Below, one piece after another: positions 1 through 7,126 of a stretch of DNA of 64,000 nt. Under the pieces are notes generated by a model. That model did no database searches and was not told the origin of the DNA. It saw only the letters and a program-made list of their open reading frames with translations. Both the position numbers and the translations under genes were made by a program. The first letter of the stretch is position 1. Every line of letters starts with the position of its first letter. The DNA comes from Acinetobacter sp. ANC 4178. Lineage in GTDB: Bacteria > Pseudomonadota > Gammaproteobacteria > Pseudomonadales > Moraxellaceae. The stretch lies in assembly GCF_004331175.1 (NCBI RefSeq), contig NZ_SJOD01000003.1, forward strand, positions 248,001 to 312,000. The letters are read 5' to 3'.

Positions 1-1210
1 CACTGCGTAAAACTGACTTGATAAATGCCCATAAGCCACTCTCTTTAGGTTTGGGTGCTTTACCTTGAGCAATACGGTTAAGTTGTCGGGTGTACCACAG
101 CACTTCCATAATTCCAAGATGATCGATTTTTTTAATGCCAGTCTTAATCGGTTGAACCTTTTGTTTGCTATTGGTTCCTGCTAACAAATATTTTGCTGCA
201 TCTGGATCTATTGCCATAAGCCTTGCAATTCCGACAACATCAAATGCATTAGATTCTAACGCTTGATTCATTCCCTCCGCACTTCTAAAGCCACCTGTAA
301 CCATTAATGGTGTTGTTACACGCTTTCTCACTTTTTCAGCAAAATCAATAAAAAATGCTTCACGCGCAATGGTTGAAGATTTCTGCGGTGCTTTAGCTAC
401 ACCAGACTCATAAGTACCACCTGAAATTTCAATCAGGTCAATCCCTGCGGCTGCTAATGCCTTAATGACCTCTAAAGAATCCTCTTCAGTAAATCCACCC
501 TTTTGGAAATCAGCGGAGTTGAGTTTTATGGCAATTGGAAAATCTGCACCGACCTGTTTTCGTATTTCTGTATAAACGGACATTAGAAATTTACGACGCT
601 TTTCAGGTGTACCACCCCACTCGTCAGTTCTTAAATTGTGTAATGGTGATAAGAATTGATTAATCAAATATCCATGTGCAGCATGGATTTCAACACCACT
701 GAATCCAGCCTTTTTACATATCACTGCACTACGACCAAAGCGTTGAATAATCTCTATGATCTCATCATGAGTTGCTTCATCGGGAGTCGCAAATAAAGAT
801 TGCATTTCAGCCCCAAATGGCACAGCCGATGCAGAAATATTACGGACATTTAATCCTTTTGGTGATTGTTTCCCCGGATGGTTGAGTTGCGCCCACAATT
901 GTGAACCTTGCTCGGTAACGCATTTCGCCCACTTCTTTAAACTTTCAAAATCACGCTCATCTTCAATCACAACATTGCCAGGCTCACCTAAGGCACGTCG
1001 ATCAATCATAATGTTGCCCGTGATAATCATGCCAATCCCTGATGATGCCCAACGCTGATATAGCCGAACATGTTTTTCGTTTGGATTATTGGAATAACTG
1101 GCTAAAGTTTCACTGGTTGCAGCCTTCGCTAACCGGTTTGGAATGATGACACCATTCGGTAAAGTTAAAGGCTGATTCAAAAGATTCGTTTTTAATTGCA
1201 GATGAGTCAT
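1..1210 (-). CDS. NADH:flavin oxidoreductase, old yellow enzyme family (3' end beyond window)
   Basis: The reading frame is open from an ATG at 1210 to the left edge (about 403 codons seen), so the C-terminus is missing. It encodes a TIM-barrel FMN oxidoreductase of the old yellow enzyme/2,4-dienoyl-CoA reductase N-domain type. Visible family signatures are an N-terminal LPNGVIIPNRLAKAAT segment, AQLNHPGKQ, the active-site stretch HAAHGYLINQFLSP followed by NLRTDEWGG, and the late barrel segments ISGGTYE and VGIARLMAIDP. Such enzymes reduce activated C=C bonds with NAD(P)H in the cytoplasm; the substrate cannot be read from sequence. It is the last visible gene of a minus-strand operon with the SCP2-like gene and two hydrolases. 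Confidence 0.85.
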   Translation of the reverse strand, partial: MTHLQLKTNLLNQPLTLPNGVIIPNRLAKAATSETLASYSNNPNEKHVRLYQRWASSGIGMIITGNIMIDRRALGEPGNVVIEDERDFESLKKWAKCVTEQGSQLWAQLNHPGKQSPKGLNVRNISASAVPFGAEMQSLFATPDEATHDEIIEIIQRFGRSAVICKKAGFSGVEIHAAHGYLINQFLSPLHNLRTDEWGGTPEKRRKFLMSVYTEIRKQVGADFPIAIKLNSADFQKGGFTEEDSLEVIKALAAAGIDLIEISGGTYESGVAKAPQKSSTIAREAFFIDFAEKVRKRVTTPLMVTGGFRSAEGMNQALESNAFDVVGIARLMAIDPDAAKYLLAGTNSKQKVQPIKTGIKKIDHLGIMEVLWYTRQLNRIAQGKAPKPKESGLWAFIKSVLRS

Positions 1211-1275
1211 GGCTTATCTCACACAGTTAAAGAGGGTTTTGAATGGGGTTGAATAAAGTCCACTAAACTTTGAAA

Positions 1276-1605
1276 CTACATCACATCCACAAAATTTCCG
1301 GTAATGACAAGGTCTTGTGTTTTAAGTGCAGTTAGAAACGTATTGACACTATCTTTCGCTGACAACACGGCAAAACCCGTACTACCTGTTTTAAAGGTAA
1401 AGGTAAAACTTGGAGATTTAGTTTGTCCTGCGTGAGAACTTATCTTGCCATTTTTGACTTCAAAATAACGCCCTTCACCACTTGCCGTCTGGATTTGGAA
1501 TGTGACATTTTTATCGTTCACATAAGCCGCACATTTCGGATTCTTTTTTACCGCACGCTGCATGAGCTTGGTCAGTATCCACAGCAATAATTTAAATTTC
1601 ATCAT
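1276..1605 (-). CDS. Small SCP2-like protein
   Basis: A 109-residue protein with a hydrophobic, basic N-terminus (KLLLWILTKLMQRAVKK) followed by alternating beta-rich segments (NVTFQIQTASGEGRYFEV, SFTFTFKTGSTGFAVL) ending LVITGNFVDVM. The pattern resembles SCP2-type sterol/lipid carrier domains, in which the C-terminal part carries an 'x-G-D/N-x' lipid-tunnel segment. The start has two adjacent ATG codons; an AAGAAG purine tract lies upstream. It sits 47 bp after the hydrolase gene and 65 bp before the OYE gene on the same strand, so it is probably co-transcribed. Lipid or hydrophobic-ligand binding is an inference from fold resemblance only. Confidence 0.6.
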   Translation of the reverse strand: MMKFKLLLWILTKLMQRAVKKNPKCAAYVNDKNVTFQIQTASGEGRYFEVKNGKISSHAGQTKSPSFTFTFKTGSTGFAVLSAKDSVNTFLTALKTQDLVITGNFVDVM

Positions 1606-1652
1606 TTTTATCTTCTTGATTCATCAAATTGAATGGACCGAACTCATGGGCA

Positions 1653-2516
1653 TTATTCATCTAAAAACTGTATTGCATGTTTTACGAAGCGTTCAGGGTA
1701 CTGAAATTGGGCACCATGTCCTGCATCTGGGTAAATAAACAGCTGTGCATTTGGAATATTCAGTGCCATCTGATAGGCATTGATGGTCGGAATCATCACA
1801 TCATCCACACCATTGAGGATAAAAGTAGGCTGTTTAATCTCACGTAAATGTGCAAATGGGTCTTGTTCATCAAGCTTCGGTAAAAAGTGCATATTGGCTT
1901 CAATCTGAGCCTGCATTACGTCGACTGAACTTGCTGGATCCTGATCTTTACGCTCATGACGACGTTGCCAAAAATCACGACCTGCTTGAATTGCTTTTGG
2001 TGATCGACCAAAGAATAAAAATAAAAAGTCCTCTTCGGAAGGCACTGCACTGGTGGCATGTTTCAAGACCAAAGCAGGGACATCTGGATCATCACCGCGT
2101 GGTTTTCCTCCTCTTGGGCCTGTACCCAAAAGCATTAATTTTCTGACCAGTTCAGGGTGACGACGTACTAAATCCTGTGCCTGAAATCCTCCCAATGAAA
2201 AACCAAGTAGATCCACTTGGTTTAAACCCAATGCACGAATCACTGCGGCAGCATCATCAGCCATATCTTCAATGCGAGTACGTGGCTGACCTGTGGATGA
2301 AGCGACACCGCGACCATTAAATAAAATAACTTCTCGCCCTGCTGCTAACCCATCTGTAATCAATGGATCCCAATTGTCCAAACCGCCTCGGAAATGCTGA
2401 AGAAAAAATAAAGGCGGTTGCTGAGTGTCTGGATTCCCCCAGCGACGATAGGCAAATGTTGCTCCATCAACTTCTATAAACTGGGTTTCAGCTGTTTGAT
2501 GTGTAATTGCAGTCAT
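1653..2516 (-). CDS. Alpha/beta hydrolase (cytosolic paralogue)
   Basis: Alpha/beta-hydrolase fold protein of about 287 residues. The nucleophile elbow is GFSLGG, the oxyanion region is LQHFRGGLDNWDP, and the catalytic His lies in DAGHGAQ near the C-terminus; an acidic residue in NGVDDVMIP is the probable third triad member. There is no signal peptide. I place the start at the ATG at 2516, nine bases after a GAGG Shine-Dalgarno tract; the ATG codons at 2531 and 2522 are upstream of or too close to that tract. It is about half identical to the next gene upstream (2556-3569) and follows it by about 24-40 bp, so the pair looks like a tandem duplication. Substrate unknown; esterase, haloperoxidase-like or C-C hydrolase activities are all possible. 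Confidence 0.8.
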   Translation of the reverse strand: MTAITHQTAETQFIEVDGATFAYRRWGNPDTQQPPLFFLQHFRGGLDNWDPLITDGLAAGREVILFNGRGVASSTGQPRTRIEDMADDAAAVIRALGLNQVDLLGFSLGGFQAQDLVRRHPELVRKLMLLGTGPRGGKPRGDDPDVPALVLKHATSAVPSEEDFLFLFFGRSPKAIQAGRDFWQRRHERKDQDPASSVDVMQAQIEANMHFLPKLDEQDPFAHLREIKQPTFILNGVDDVMIPTINAYQMALNIPNAQLFIYPDAGHGAQFQYPERFVKHAIQFLDE

Positions 2517-2555
2517 CTTCATTGTCCTCATTTAAATATCTGATTGGGTCTAAAT

Positions 2556-3569
2556 TTATTTAGCCAAGAACGTGAGCGTTTGTTTTACAAAATCTTGATT
2601 AAACTGAAAGATCCCACCATGTCCTGCATCTGGATAGATAATGAGCGAGCTATTTGGGAGGCGTTTTGCTAAGTCGTAGGTATTCACTGTTGGAACCATA
2701 CGGTCATGATCACCATTGGCAACTAACACAGGTTGTTGAATCACAGAAAGGTCAGCAGGTTTTTTACTTCCCCATTTTTTGAGTGCTTTAAGCTGAGCAC
2801 GATAGGCAGAAAGCGTGATTTCTTTATCACGCTTTTCAGTTCGTTCATTAATACGTTGAATAAACTGTTTTGCAGCAGCTTTACCGTTGTCTGTCCGAGT
2901 AAAAAATAAATAAACTTTAGGATCTTGGCGAGTCGTCATACCACGGACTAAATCCCAATTTGAAACTCGCCCTACTGTACTGATTCCTATCCCACCTGCG
3001 GGGCCAGTTCCCGATAAAATCATTTTACGAATCAAGTTTGGCTGTTTTAAAACAATCTCTTGCGAAATCATGCCGCCCATTGAAAAACCAAATAAATCGA
3101 CTTTTTTAAATCCTTTTGCTTGAATAAAAGTAATGGCATCATCTGCCATTTGTTCAATCGACTGGGCAGGTTCACCCGTAGAAGCACCAACACCACGGTT
3201 ATCAAAAACCACCACGTGATGTTTCGCGGCAATACCATCAATGATTCTTGGATCCCAATTGTCTAAGACAGCAGCCAAATGATTGAGAAAAATGACAGGC
3301 GTTCCACCATTTTGTTGACCATATTCTCGGTAAGCGAAGTTAACGCCACCTGCACTAATAAATTGAGTTGGTACATTCTTCCAATTTGTATCTTGTTGAG
3401 CGTTTTGCCCTGCTTGCGGATTGCTAACAGCACTTGATAACACTTTATGTGCCTGAATTGATGGTTCATTAAAAGAAACCGATGGCACAACTTCTGCCTG
3501 AGTTAAGGGAGCACTAAAAATAGATATCGCCGTCAAACTCATAGCAACTGTATTTAATAAAAACTTCAT
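2556..3569 (-). CDS. Exported alpha/beta hydrolase
   Basis: A 337-residue hydrolase whose start I place at the ATG at 3569. It is preceded by GAGG with nine-base spacing and opens directly into a Sec signal peptide (MKFLLNTVAMSLTAISIFSAPLTQA, cleavage after TQA). A longer frame to 3707 exists but overlaps the likely promoter. The mature domain has LNHLAAVLDNWDP, the nucleophile elbow GFSMGG, NGDHDRMVP and the catalytic His in DAGHGG. The protein is probably periplasmic or secreted. Its mature part closely resembles the product of 1653-2516, which lacks the signal. First gene of a four-gene minus-strand operon (hydrolase, hydrolase, SCP2-like, OYE). Confidence 0.8.
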   Translation of the reverse strand: MKFLLNTVAMSLTAISIFSAPLTQAEVVPSVSFNEPSIQAHKVLSSAVSNPQAGQNAQQDTNWKNVPTQFISAGGVNFAYREYGQQNGGTPVIFLNHLAAVLDNWDPRIIDGIAAKHHVVVFDNRGVGASTGEPAQSIEQMADDAITFIQAKGFKKVDLFGFSMGGMISQEIVLKQPNLIRKMILSGTGPAGGIGISTVGRVSNWDLVRGMTTRQDPKVYLFFTRTDNGKAAAKQFIQRINERTEKRDKEITLSAYRAQLKALKKWGSKKPADLSVIQQPVLVANGDHDRMVPTVNTYDLAKRLPNSSLIIYPDAGHGGIFQFNQDFVKQTLTFLAK

Positions 3570-3678
3570 TTCTCTAATCCTCAAATTTAATTCATTGATC
3601 TGATTCATCTGTTTTTTTATGAGTGATCTTTCAAAGGGAGAAAAGATAAAAAACAGAGTAAGTATCGATTTAATACCA

Positions 3679-3707
3679 ACTATACACCGGCAAAAATACA
3701 TTGTCAC
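3679..3707 (-). promoter_or_regulatory. Predicted sigma-70 promoter of the hydrolase/OYE operon
   Basis: On the minus strand a -35 GTGACA (3702-3707) and a -10 TATAGT (3679-3684) are separated by 17 bp; each matches the consensus in five of six bases. Transcription would start near 3672, leaving a leader of about 100 nt before the ATG at 3569. This argues against the in-frame start at 3707. Confidence 0.5.
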
Positions 3708-3758
3708 TATCTTTTTAGTAGTAACTATTTTAATTTTGTATTATGATCAAAACATCAA

Positions 3759-3782
3759 GGTGAAATTGGTTATCCAATCACC
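3759..3782. promoter_or_regulatory. Imperfect inverted repeat upstream of the SDR gene
   Basis: GGTGAAATTGG and CCAATCACC face each other across TTAT, 26 bp before the SDR start. The dyad is downstream of a possible -10 element (TATTAT at 3739-3744), a position typical of a repressor operator. No cognate regulator gene is in the immediate neighbourhood. Confidence 0.3.
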
Positions 3783-3808
3783 AACATATTACAAGTGAGA
3801 AATTTGGT

Positions 3809-4612
3809 ATGACGAGTAAAGTAGTTCTCATTACAGGCGCATCTTCGGGTATTGGTTTAGCAACAGCAGAGCTTTTACATGAGGCAGGATTTATTGTTTA
3901 CGGTACGAGTCGACGTACAAGTGATGCTTTGCAATATAAATTCCATCTGATTGAGCTAGATGTAAATAATGATGATTCAGTGAATCATGCAATAGAAAAA
4001 GTGATTCAGAATGAAGGTCGAATTGATGTTTTGATCAATAATGCAGGATTTGCAATCGCACCAGCTGGCGCTGAAGAAAGTTCTATGCAACAAGCTCAAG
4101 CTATTTTTGATACCAATTTTTTTGGTGCTGTCCGGATGACCCGTGTGGTACTTCCAGTCATGCGTGAACAGAAATCTGGACTTATTCTAAATATCAGCTC
4201 AATTTTAGGACTTTTACCAACACCTTTTGGTGCGCTTTATTCTGCATCAAAACATGCGCTTGAAGGTTATTCAGAGTCTTTAGATCATGAGTTAAGGTCT
4301 CAAGGCATTCGTGTTTCACTTATTGAACCTGCTTATACCAAAACCTCATTAGGAATAAACTTACTTGAAGCAGATGCAAAAGTCTCAGCGTATGACCACA
4401 TTCGTGAGAAGCTACATCTACAAATGATAAAATCAATTAATAAGTCAGATGATCCGAGTGTTGTTGCTAAGACCATTTTAACGGTCATCAACAGTCAAAA
4501 CATATTACCCCGCTATACCTCGGGCAAGGCAGCAAAACATTTGAAGAATTTACGAAAATTTGCCCCAGTGAAGATCTTTGATAAATTAATTCAACGCAGC
4601 TTGAAAGTTTAA
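3809..4612 (+). CDS. SDR-family NAD(P)-dependent oxidoreductase
   Basis: Classical short-chain dehydrogenase/reductase of 267 residues. It has the cofactor motif TGASSGIG near residue 10, the NNAG motif (INNAGFAI) near residue 90, and the catalytic Ser (NISSILG) and YSASK (Tyr/Lys) pair near residues 145-165. A TSRR segment after the second beta strand suggests preference for NADP(H), as basic residues there usually bind the 2'-phosphate. Cytoplasmic; substrate not identifiable. It is divergent from the hydrolase operon and 49 bp upstream of a quinone-reductase-like gene, so the two plus-strand genes probably form an operon. Confidence 0.85.
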   Translation: MTSKVVLITGASSGIGLATAELLHEAGFIVYGTSRRTSDALQYKFHLIELDVNNDDSVNHAIEKVIQNEGRIDVLINNAGFAIAPAGAEESSMQQAQAIFDTNFFGAVRMTRVVLPVMREQKSGLILNISSILGLLPTPFGALYSASKHALEGYSESLDHELRSQGIRVSLIEPAYTKTSLGINLLEADAKVSAYDHIREKLHLQMIKSINKSDDPSVVAKTILTVINSQNILPRYTSGKAAKHLKNLRKFAPVKIFDKLIQRSLKV

Positions 4613-4661
4613 TGATGCTTATAAAACGTTAAAACAAAATTCAAAAAATAGAGGTCCTAAT

Positions 4662-5660
4662 ATGAAAGCAGCCTACATTAACCGCTACGGCAATATCAAT
4701 GATGTACAACTGGATGAACAATCCAAACCAGTTCTAACAGAAAATGATGTACTCATTAAAGTTCATGCCGCAAGTATTAACCCACTCGACTTAAGAGTTT
4801 TAGAAGGTGAATTTAAGGCAATTCTGCCCGTTCAATTTCCTTTTATTTTAGGCAATGATTTCGCTGGCACAGTTGTTCAAGTTGGGGCAAATGTCACTCA
4901 GTTCAAAGTCGGTGATGAAGTGTATGCCAAGACAGATCTGAATGGTGCTTTTGCCGAATATACGGTCGTTCATCAATCGTCACTGGCACTGAAACCTCAA
5001 AATATTTCTATGGAACTCGCAGCGTCTCTTCCCCTTGTTTCTTTAACTGCATGGCAAGCTTTGGTCGAAATTGCGAGAGTTCAAGCAGGACAAAAAGTAC
5101 TGATTCATGCTGGTTCTGGCGGTGTTGGCTCAATTGCTATTCAGCTTGCGAAACACTTAGGTGCGACTGTTGCGACAACCACGAGTGGTAAAAACGCTCA
5201 ATGGGTCAAAGCATTAGGCGCAGACATTATCATAGACTACAAAACCACTGATTTTGAACAAGAACTTAGAGACTATGACGTAGTGTTAGATACGCAAGGT
5301 GGAAAAACCTTAGAGAAGTCTCTAAATGTCCTTAAACGTGGTGGGCGTATTATCAGTATCTCAGGTCCACCAGATCGTGAGTTCGCAGAAGCAATCAAAG
5401 CCAACTGGTTACTGAAATGTATTATCCCCTTTTTAAGTTGGTCAATCCGAAATAAAGCCAAAAAAAGAGGCATCACCTACTCATTTTTGTTTATGCAACC
5501 GAATGGTCAGCAGCTATCTGAAATTTCAAAATTAGTCGAGTCGGGGAAAATAAATCCAATCGTTGATAAGACTTATGAATTCAATGAAATTAAAGACGCT
5601 TTTCAATATGTAAATACTGGACGAGCAAAAGGTAAAGTCGTGTTAAAAATTGCAGATTAA
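4662..5660 (+). CDS. Zinc-free NADP-dependent alcohol dehydrogenase/quinone oxidoreductase
   Basis: Medium-chain dehydrogenase/reductase family protein of 332 residues. The N-terminal GroES-like domain has the family pattern VHAASINPLDL and GNDFAGTVVQVG, and the Rossmann domain has HAGSGGVGSIAIQLAKHLGA. The cysteine and histidine ligands of catalytic zinc found in true alcohol dehydrogenases are absent, placing it with QOR-type enzymes that reduce quinones or enones with NADPH. A GAGG ribosome-binding site precedes the ATG. It follows the SDR gene and is followed by a strong terminator at 5692-5715. Confidence 0.85.
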   Translation: MKAAYINRYGNINDVQLDEQSKPVLTENDVLIKVHAASINPLDLRVLEGEFKAILPVQFPFILGNDFAGTVVQVGANVTQFKVGDEVYAKTDLNGAFAEYTVVHQSSLALKPQNISMELAASLPLVSLTAWQALVEIARVQAGQKVLIHAGSGGVGSIAIQLAKHLGATVATTTSGKNAQWVKALGADIIIDYKTTDFEQELRDYDVVLDTQGGKTLEKSLNVLKRGGRIISISGPPDREFAEAIKANWLLKCIIPFLSWSIRNKAKKRGITYSFLFMQPNGQQLSEISKLVESGKINPIVDKTYEFNEIKDAFQYVNTGRAKGKVVLKIAD

Positions 5661-5691
5661 TATAAAAACCAGAGATTCAAATAAAAAATAA

Positions 5692-5715
5692 GGGAGCCAA
5701 AGCTCCCCGTTTTTA
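5692..5715 (+). terminator. Rho-independent terminator after the SDR/QOR operon
   Basis: GGGAGC and GCTCCC pair across a CAAA loop and are followed by CGTTTTTAT. It lies 32 bp after the stop codon of the quinone-reductase-like gene. Confidence 0.75.
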
Positions 5716-5835
5716 TCGACTCACCAACTTAGATTCGATCCACGGATGAATCTCCCAAACTGACCAACCAACACGAGCAGCTGTTAAATTAGTTTTTTTG
5801 GGGGAACGTTGGAGCATACTGTTTATGCTTTTCAT
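5713..5835 (-). pseudogene. Possible tail of a decayed gene (40-codon open frame)
   Basis: The minus strand holds an open frame from an ATG at 5835 to TAA at 5713. Its second half (AARVGWSVWEIHPWIESK) is rich in Trp and looks like folded-protein sequence rather than noise. No ribosome-binding site precedes the ATG, and the frame runs only a few codons further upstream before a stop. I do not recognise the family. It is best read as a degraded C-terminal remnant in the spacer between two operons, though a true 40-residue peptide is not excluded. Confidence 0.3.
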
Positions 5836-5875
5836 TTCTAATGTTTTAAATCGTTGCACGACTTAAACTTGTAAT

Positions 5876-6103
5876 TTGCATGACCATATTCAGTATTTAC
5901 GAAATAGAAAAAAAAGAGGTAGCGGACAAATTTATTCCGATGAATTCAAGACGTGCTCAAAATTAAATCACTATTTGGCATCAGCAGGTGATAACGATCT
6001 ATATATTTATTTTATATACAAAAATTTTAAAATTATCCTAAAAACCCCAAAGCCAATTGCCGATATTTATTTCAAAAAGAAAATAAGAAGGAACGCGTAT
6101 TAA
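5876..6103 (+). pseudogene. 75-codon frame with weak resemblance to an IS5-type transposase segment
   Basis: An open frame with no ribosome-binding site. Residues 12-28 read KKRGSGQIYSDEFKTCS, which recalls the conserved R-G-x-Q-x-Y-S-D...T-C segment of IS5-group DDE transposases but is one residue shorter and is followed by unrelated, AT-rich low-quality sequence. No terminal inverted repeats or target duplication were found. It may be a relic of an old insertion or simply a chance frame. Confidence 0.2.
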
Positions 6104-6113
6104 CCTCTGGTTC

Positions 6114-6130
6114 ATATCCATTTTGGATAT
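6114..6130. promoter_or_regulatory. Perfect 7-bp inverted repeat upstream of chrB
   Basis: ATATCCA and TGGATAT are perfect complements separated by TTT, about 73 bp before the chrB start. It could be part of the chr regulatory region or a leftover of the decayed spacer. Confidence 0.3.
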
Positions 6131-6171
6131 ATTATTTGCATAAAATATGATCTAATAATTATAAAAATACA

Positions 6172-6200
6172 ATATACTTAACAAAATATGTTGAGTATAT
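6172..6200. promoter_or_regulatory. Palindromic operator candidate over the chrB leader
   Basis: Two 12-bp arms, ATATACTTAACA and TGTTGAGTATAT, are complementary at 11 of 12 positions across a 5-bp AAATA spacer. The right arm ends three bases before the chrB ATG and covers its only possible ribosome-binding site (TTGAG). Because ChrB-type proteins can act as chromate-responsive autoregulators, this dyad is the natural candidate for its binding site; an RNA hairpin hiding the ribosome-binding site is an alternative. Confidence 0.5.
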
Positions 6201-6203
6201 AAC

Positions 6204-7124
6204 ATGAAAATATCTTTGCTCATCTCATCACTTCCCACACAGAACACAACTACTCGGATGCGGGTGTGGCGCGCTCTTAAGGCAAGTGGCGCTGCAACCC
6301 TTAGAGATGGCGTCTATGTACTCCCGATTGCACATGGCGAGAAATTTGATGCTATTGCCAATGATGTTATTTCTGAGCAAGGAACTGCTTATATATTCCA
6401 TACAGAGTCCCTTTCAAATCTTGATCTTTCGAGTATTTTCAGTCGAAAAGAAGAATACGATGCTATTTATCAAAAGCTTACAGGATTACGGGATAGCCTG
6501 ACTCAAGCAGAAAAGAAAGAGCTACTCAAGCAAGTTCGTAAACTCCGAAAAAGTATCGATGCAATTGTAAAAATTGACTATTACCCTGATGAAACTCAAG
6601 CACAGGTTTTAAATGAACTTTCATTATTAGAATGCTCGATTGCACATCTGGGCGAAGTCAATGAACCTCATGCAATACAAACCCACATTCAACTTTTAGA
6701 CAAAGCAGAGTATCAAAACCAGCTTTGGGCAACGCGAAAAAGACCTTGGATTGATCGGCTAGCTTCTGCATGGCTGATTAAGACTTTGATTGATTCCAAG
6801 CCTACCTTTATGTGGTTAGAAACTCCCGATGATTGTCCTGAAGAAGCATTAGGATTCGATTTTGATGGCGCAAGGTTTAGCCACGTGAATCATTGGGTCA
6901 CCTTCGAAGTTCTTTTGCATAGTTTTAATTTAGAAACACCCGCACTCAAAAAAATCGCTGAAATTGTGCATTACCTTGATGTCGGTGGGATTGAACCTCC
7001 TGAAGCAAATGGTATTGAAAAAGTCATACAAGGTCTTCGAAGCCAAATCAACAACGATGACCAATTATTTGAATTATCCAATCATATTTTTGATGGCCTC
7101 TATGCCAACCTATCCAGAGAATAA
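6204..7124 (+). CDS. chrB: Chromate resistance protein ChrB
   Basis: A 306-residue protein with a ChrB N-terminal domain (SLPTQNTTTRMRVWRALKASGAATLRDGVYVLP, residues 7-40) and a ChrB C-terminal domain (ATRKRPWIDRLASAWLIKTLID near 175-195, then DFDGARFSHVNHWVTFEVLL). In characterised systems ChrB senses chromate and controls the chr operon, and it contributes to resistance. The C-terminal domain has conserved His/Asp residues that could bind metal. It lies two bases before chrA, so the two are co-transcribed. A 29-bp palindrome covers its leader. Confidence 0.9.
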   Translation: MKISLLISSLPTQNTTTRMRVWRALKASGAATLRDGVYVLPIAHGEKFDAIANDVISEQGTAYIFHTESLSNLDLSSIFSRKEEYDAIYQKLTGLRDSLTQAEKKELLKQVRKLRKSIDAIVKIDYYPDETQAQVLNELSLLECSIAHLGEVNEPHAIQTHIQLLDKAEYQNQLWATRKRPWIDRLASAWLIKTLIDSKPTFMWLETPDDCPEEALGFDFDGARFSHVNHWVTFEVLLHSFNLETPALKKIAEIVHYLDVGGIEPPEANGIEKVIQGLRSQINNDDQLFELSNHIFDGLYANLSRE

Positions 7125-7126
7125 TC

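Larger units (their letters stand above)
5661..6203. other. Decayed 0.54 kb spacer before chrBA
   Basis: This gap holds the operon terminator at 5692, two probable gene remnants on opposite strands (5713-5835 and 5876-6103), and three dyads: AGCATA/TATGCT at 5813-5829, ATATCCA/TGGATAT at 6114-6130, and the chrB palindrome at 6172-6200. The sequence after 5990 is very AT-rich. No intact gene is supported here. Confidence 0.5.

Noticed and set aside
3570..3707. Longer N-terminus of the exported hydrolase
   Set aside because: It overlaps a well-formed promoter and would bury the signal peptide; the ATG at 3569 has a proper ribosome-binding site.
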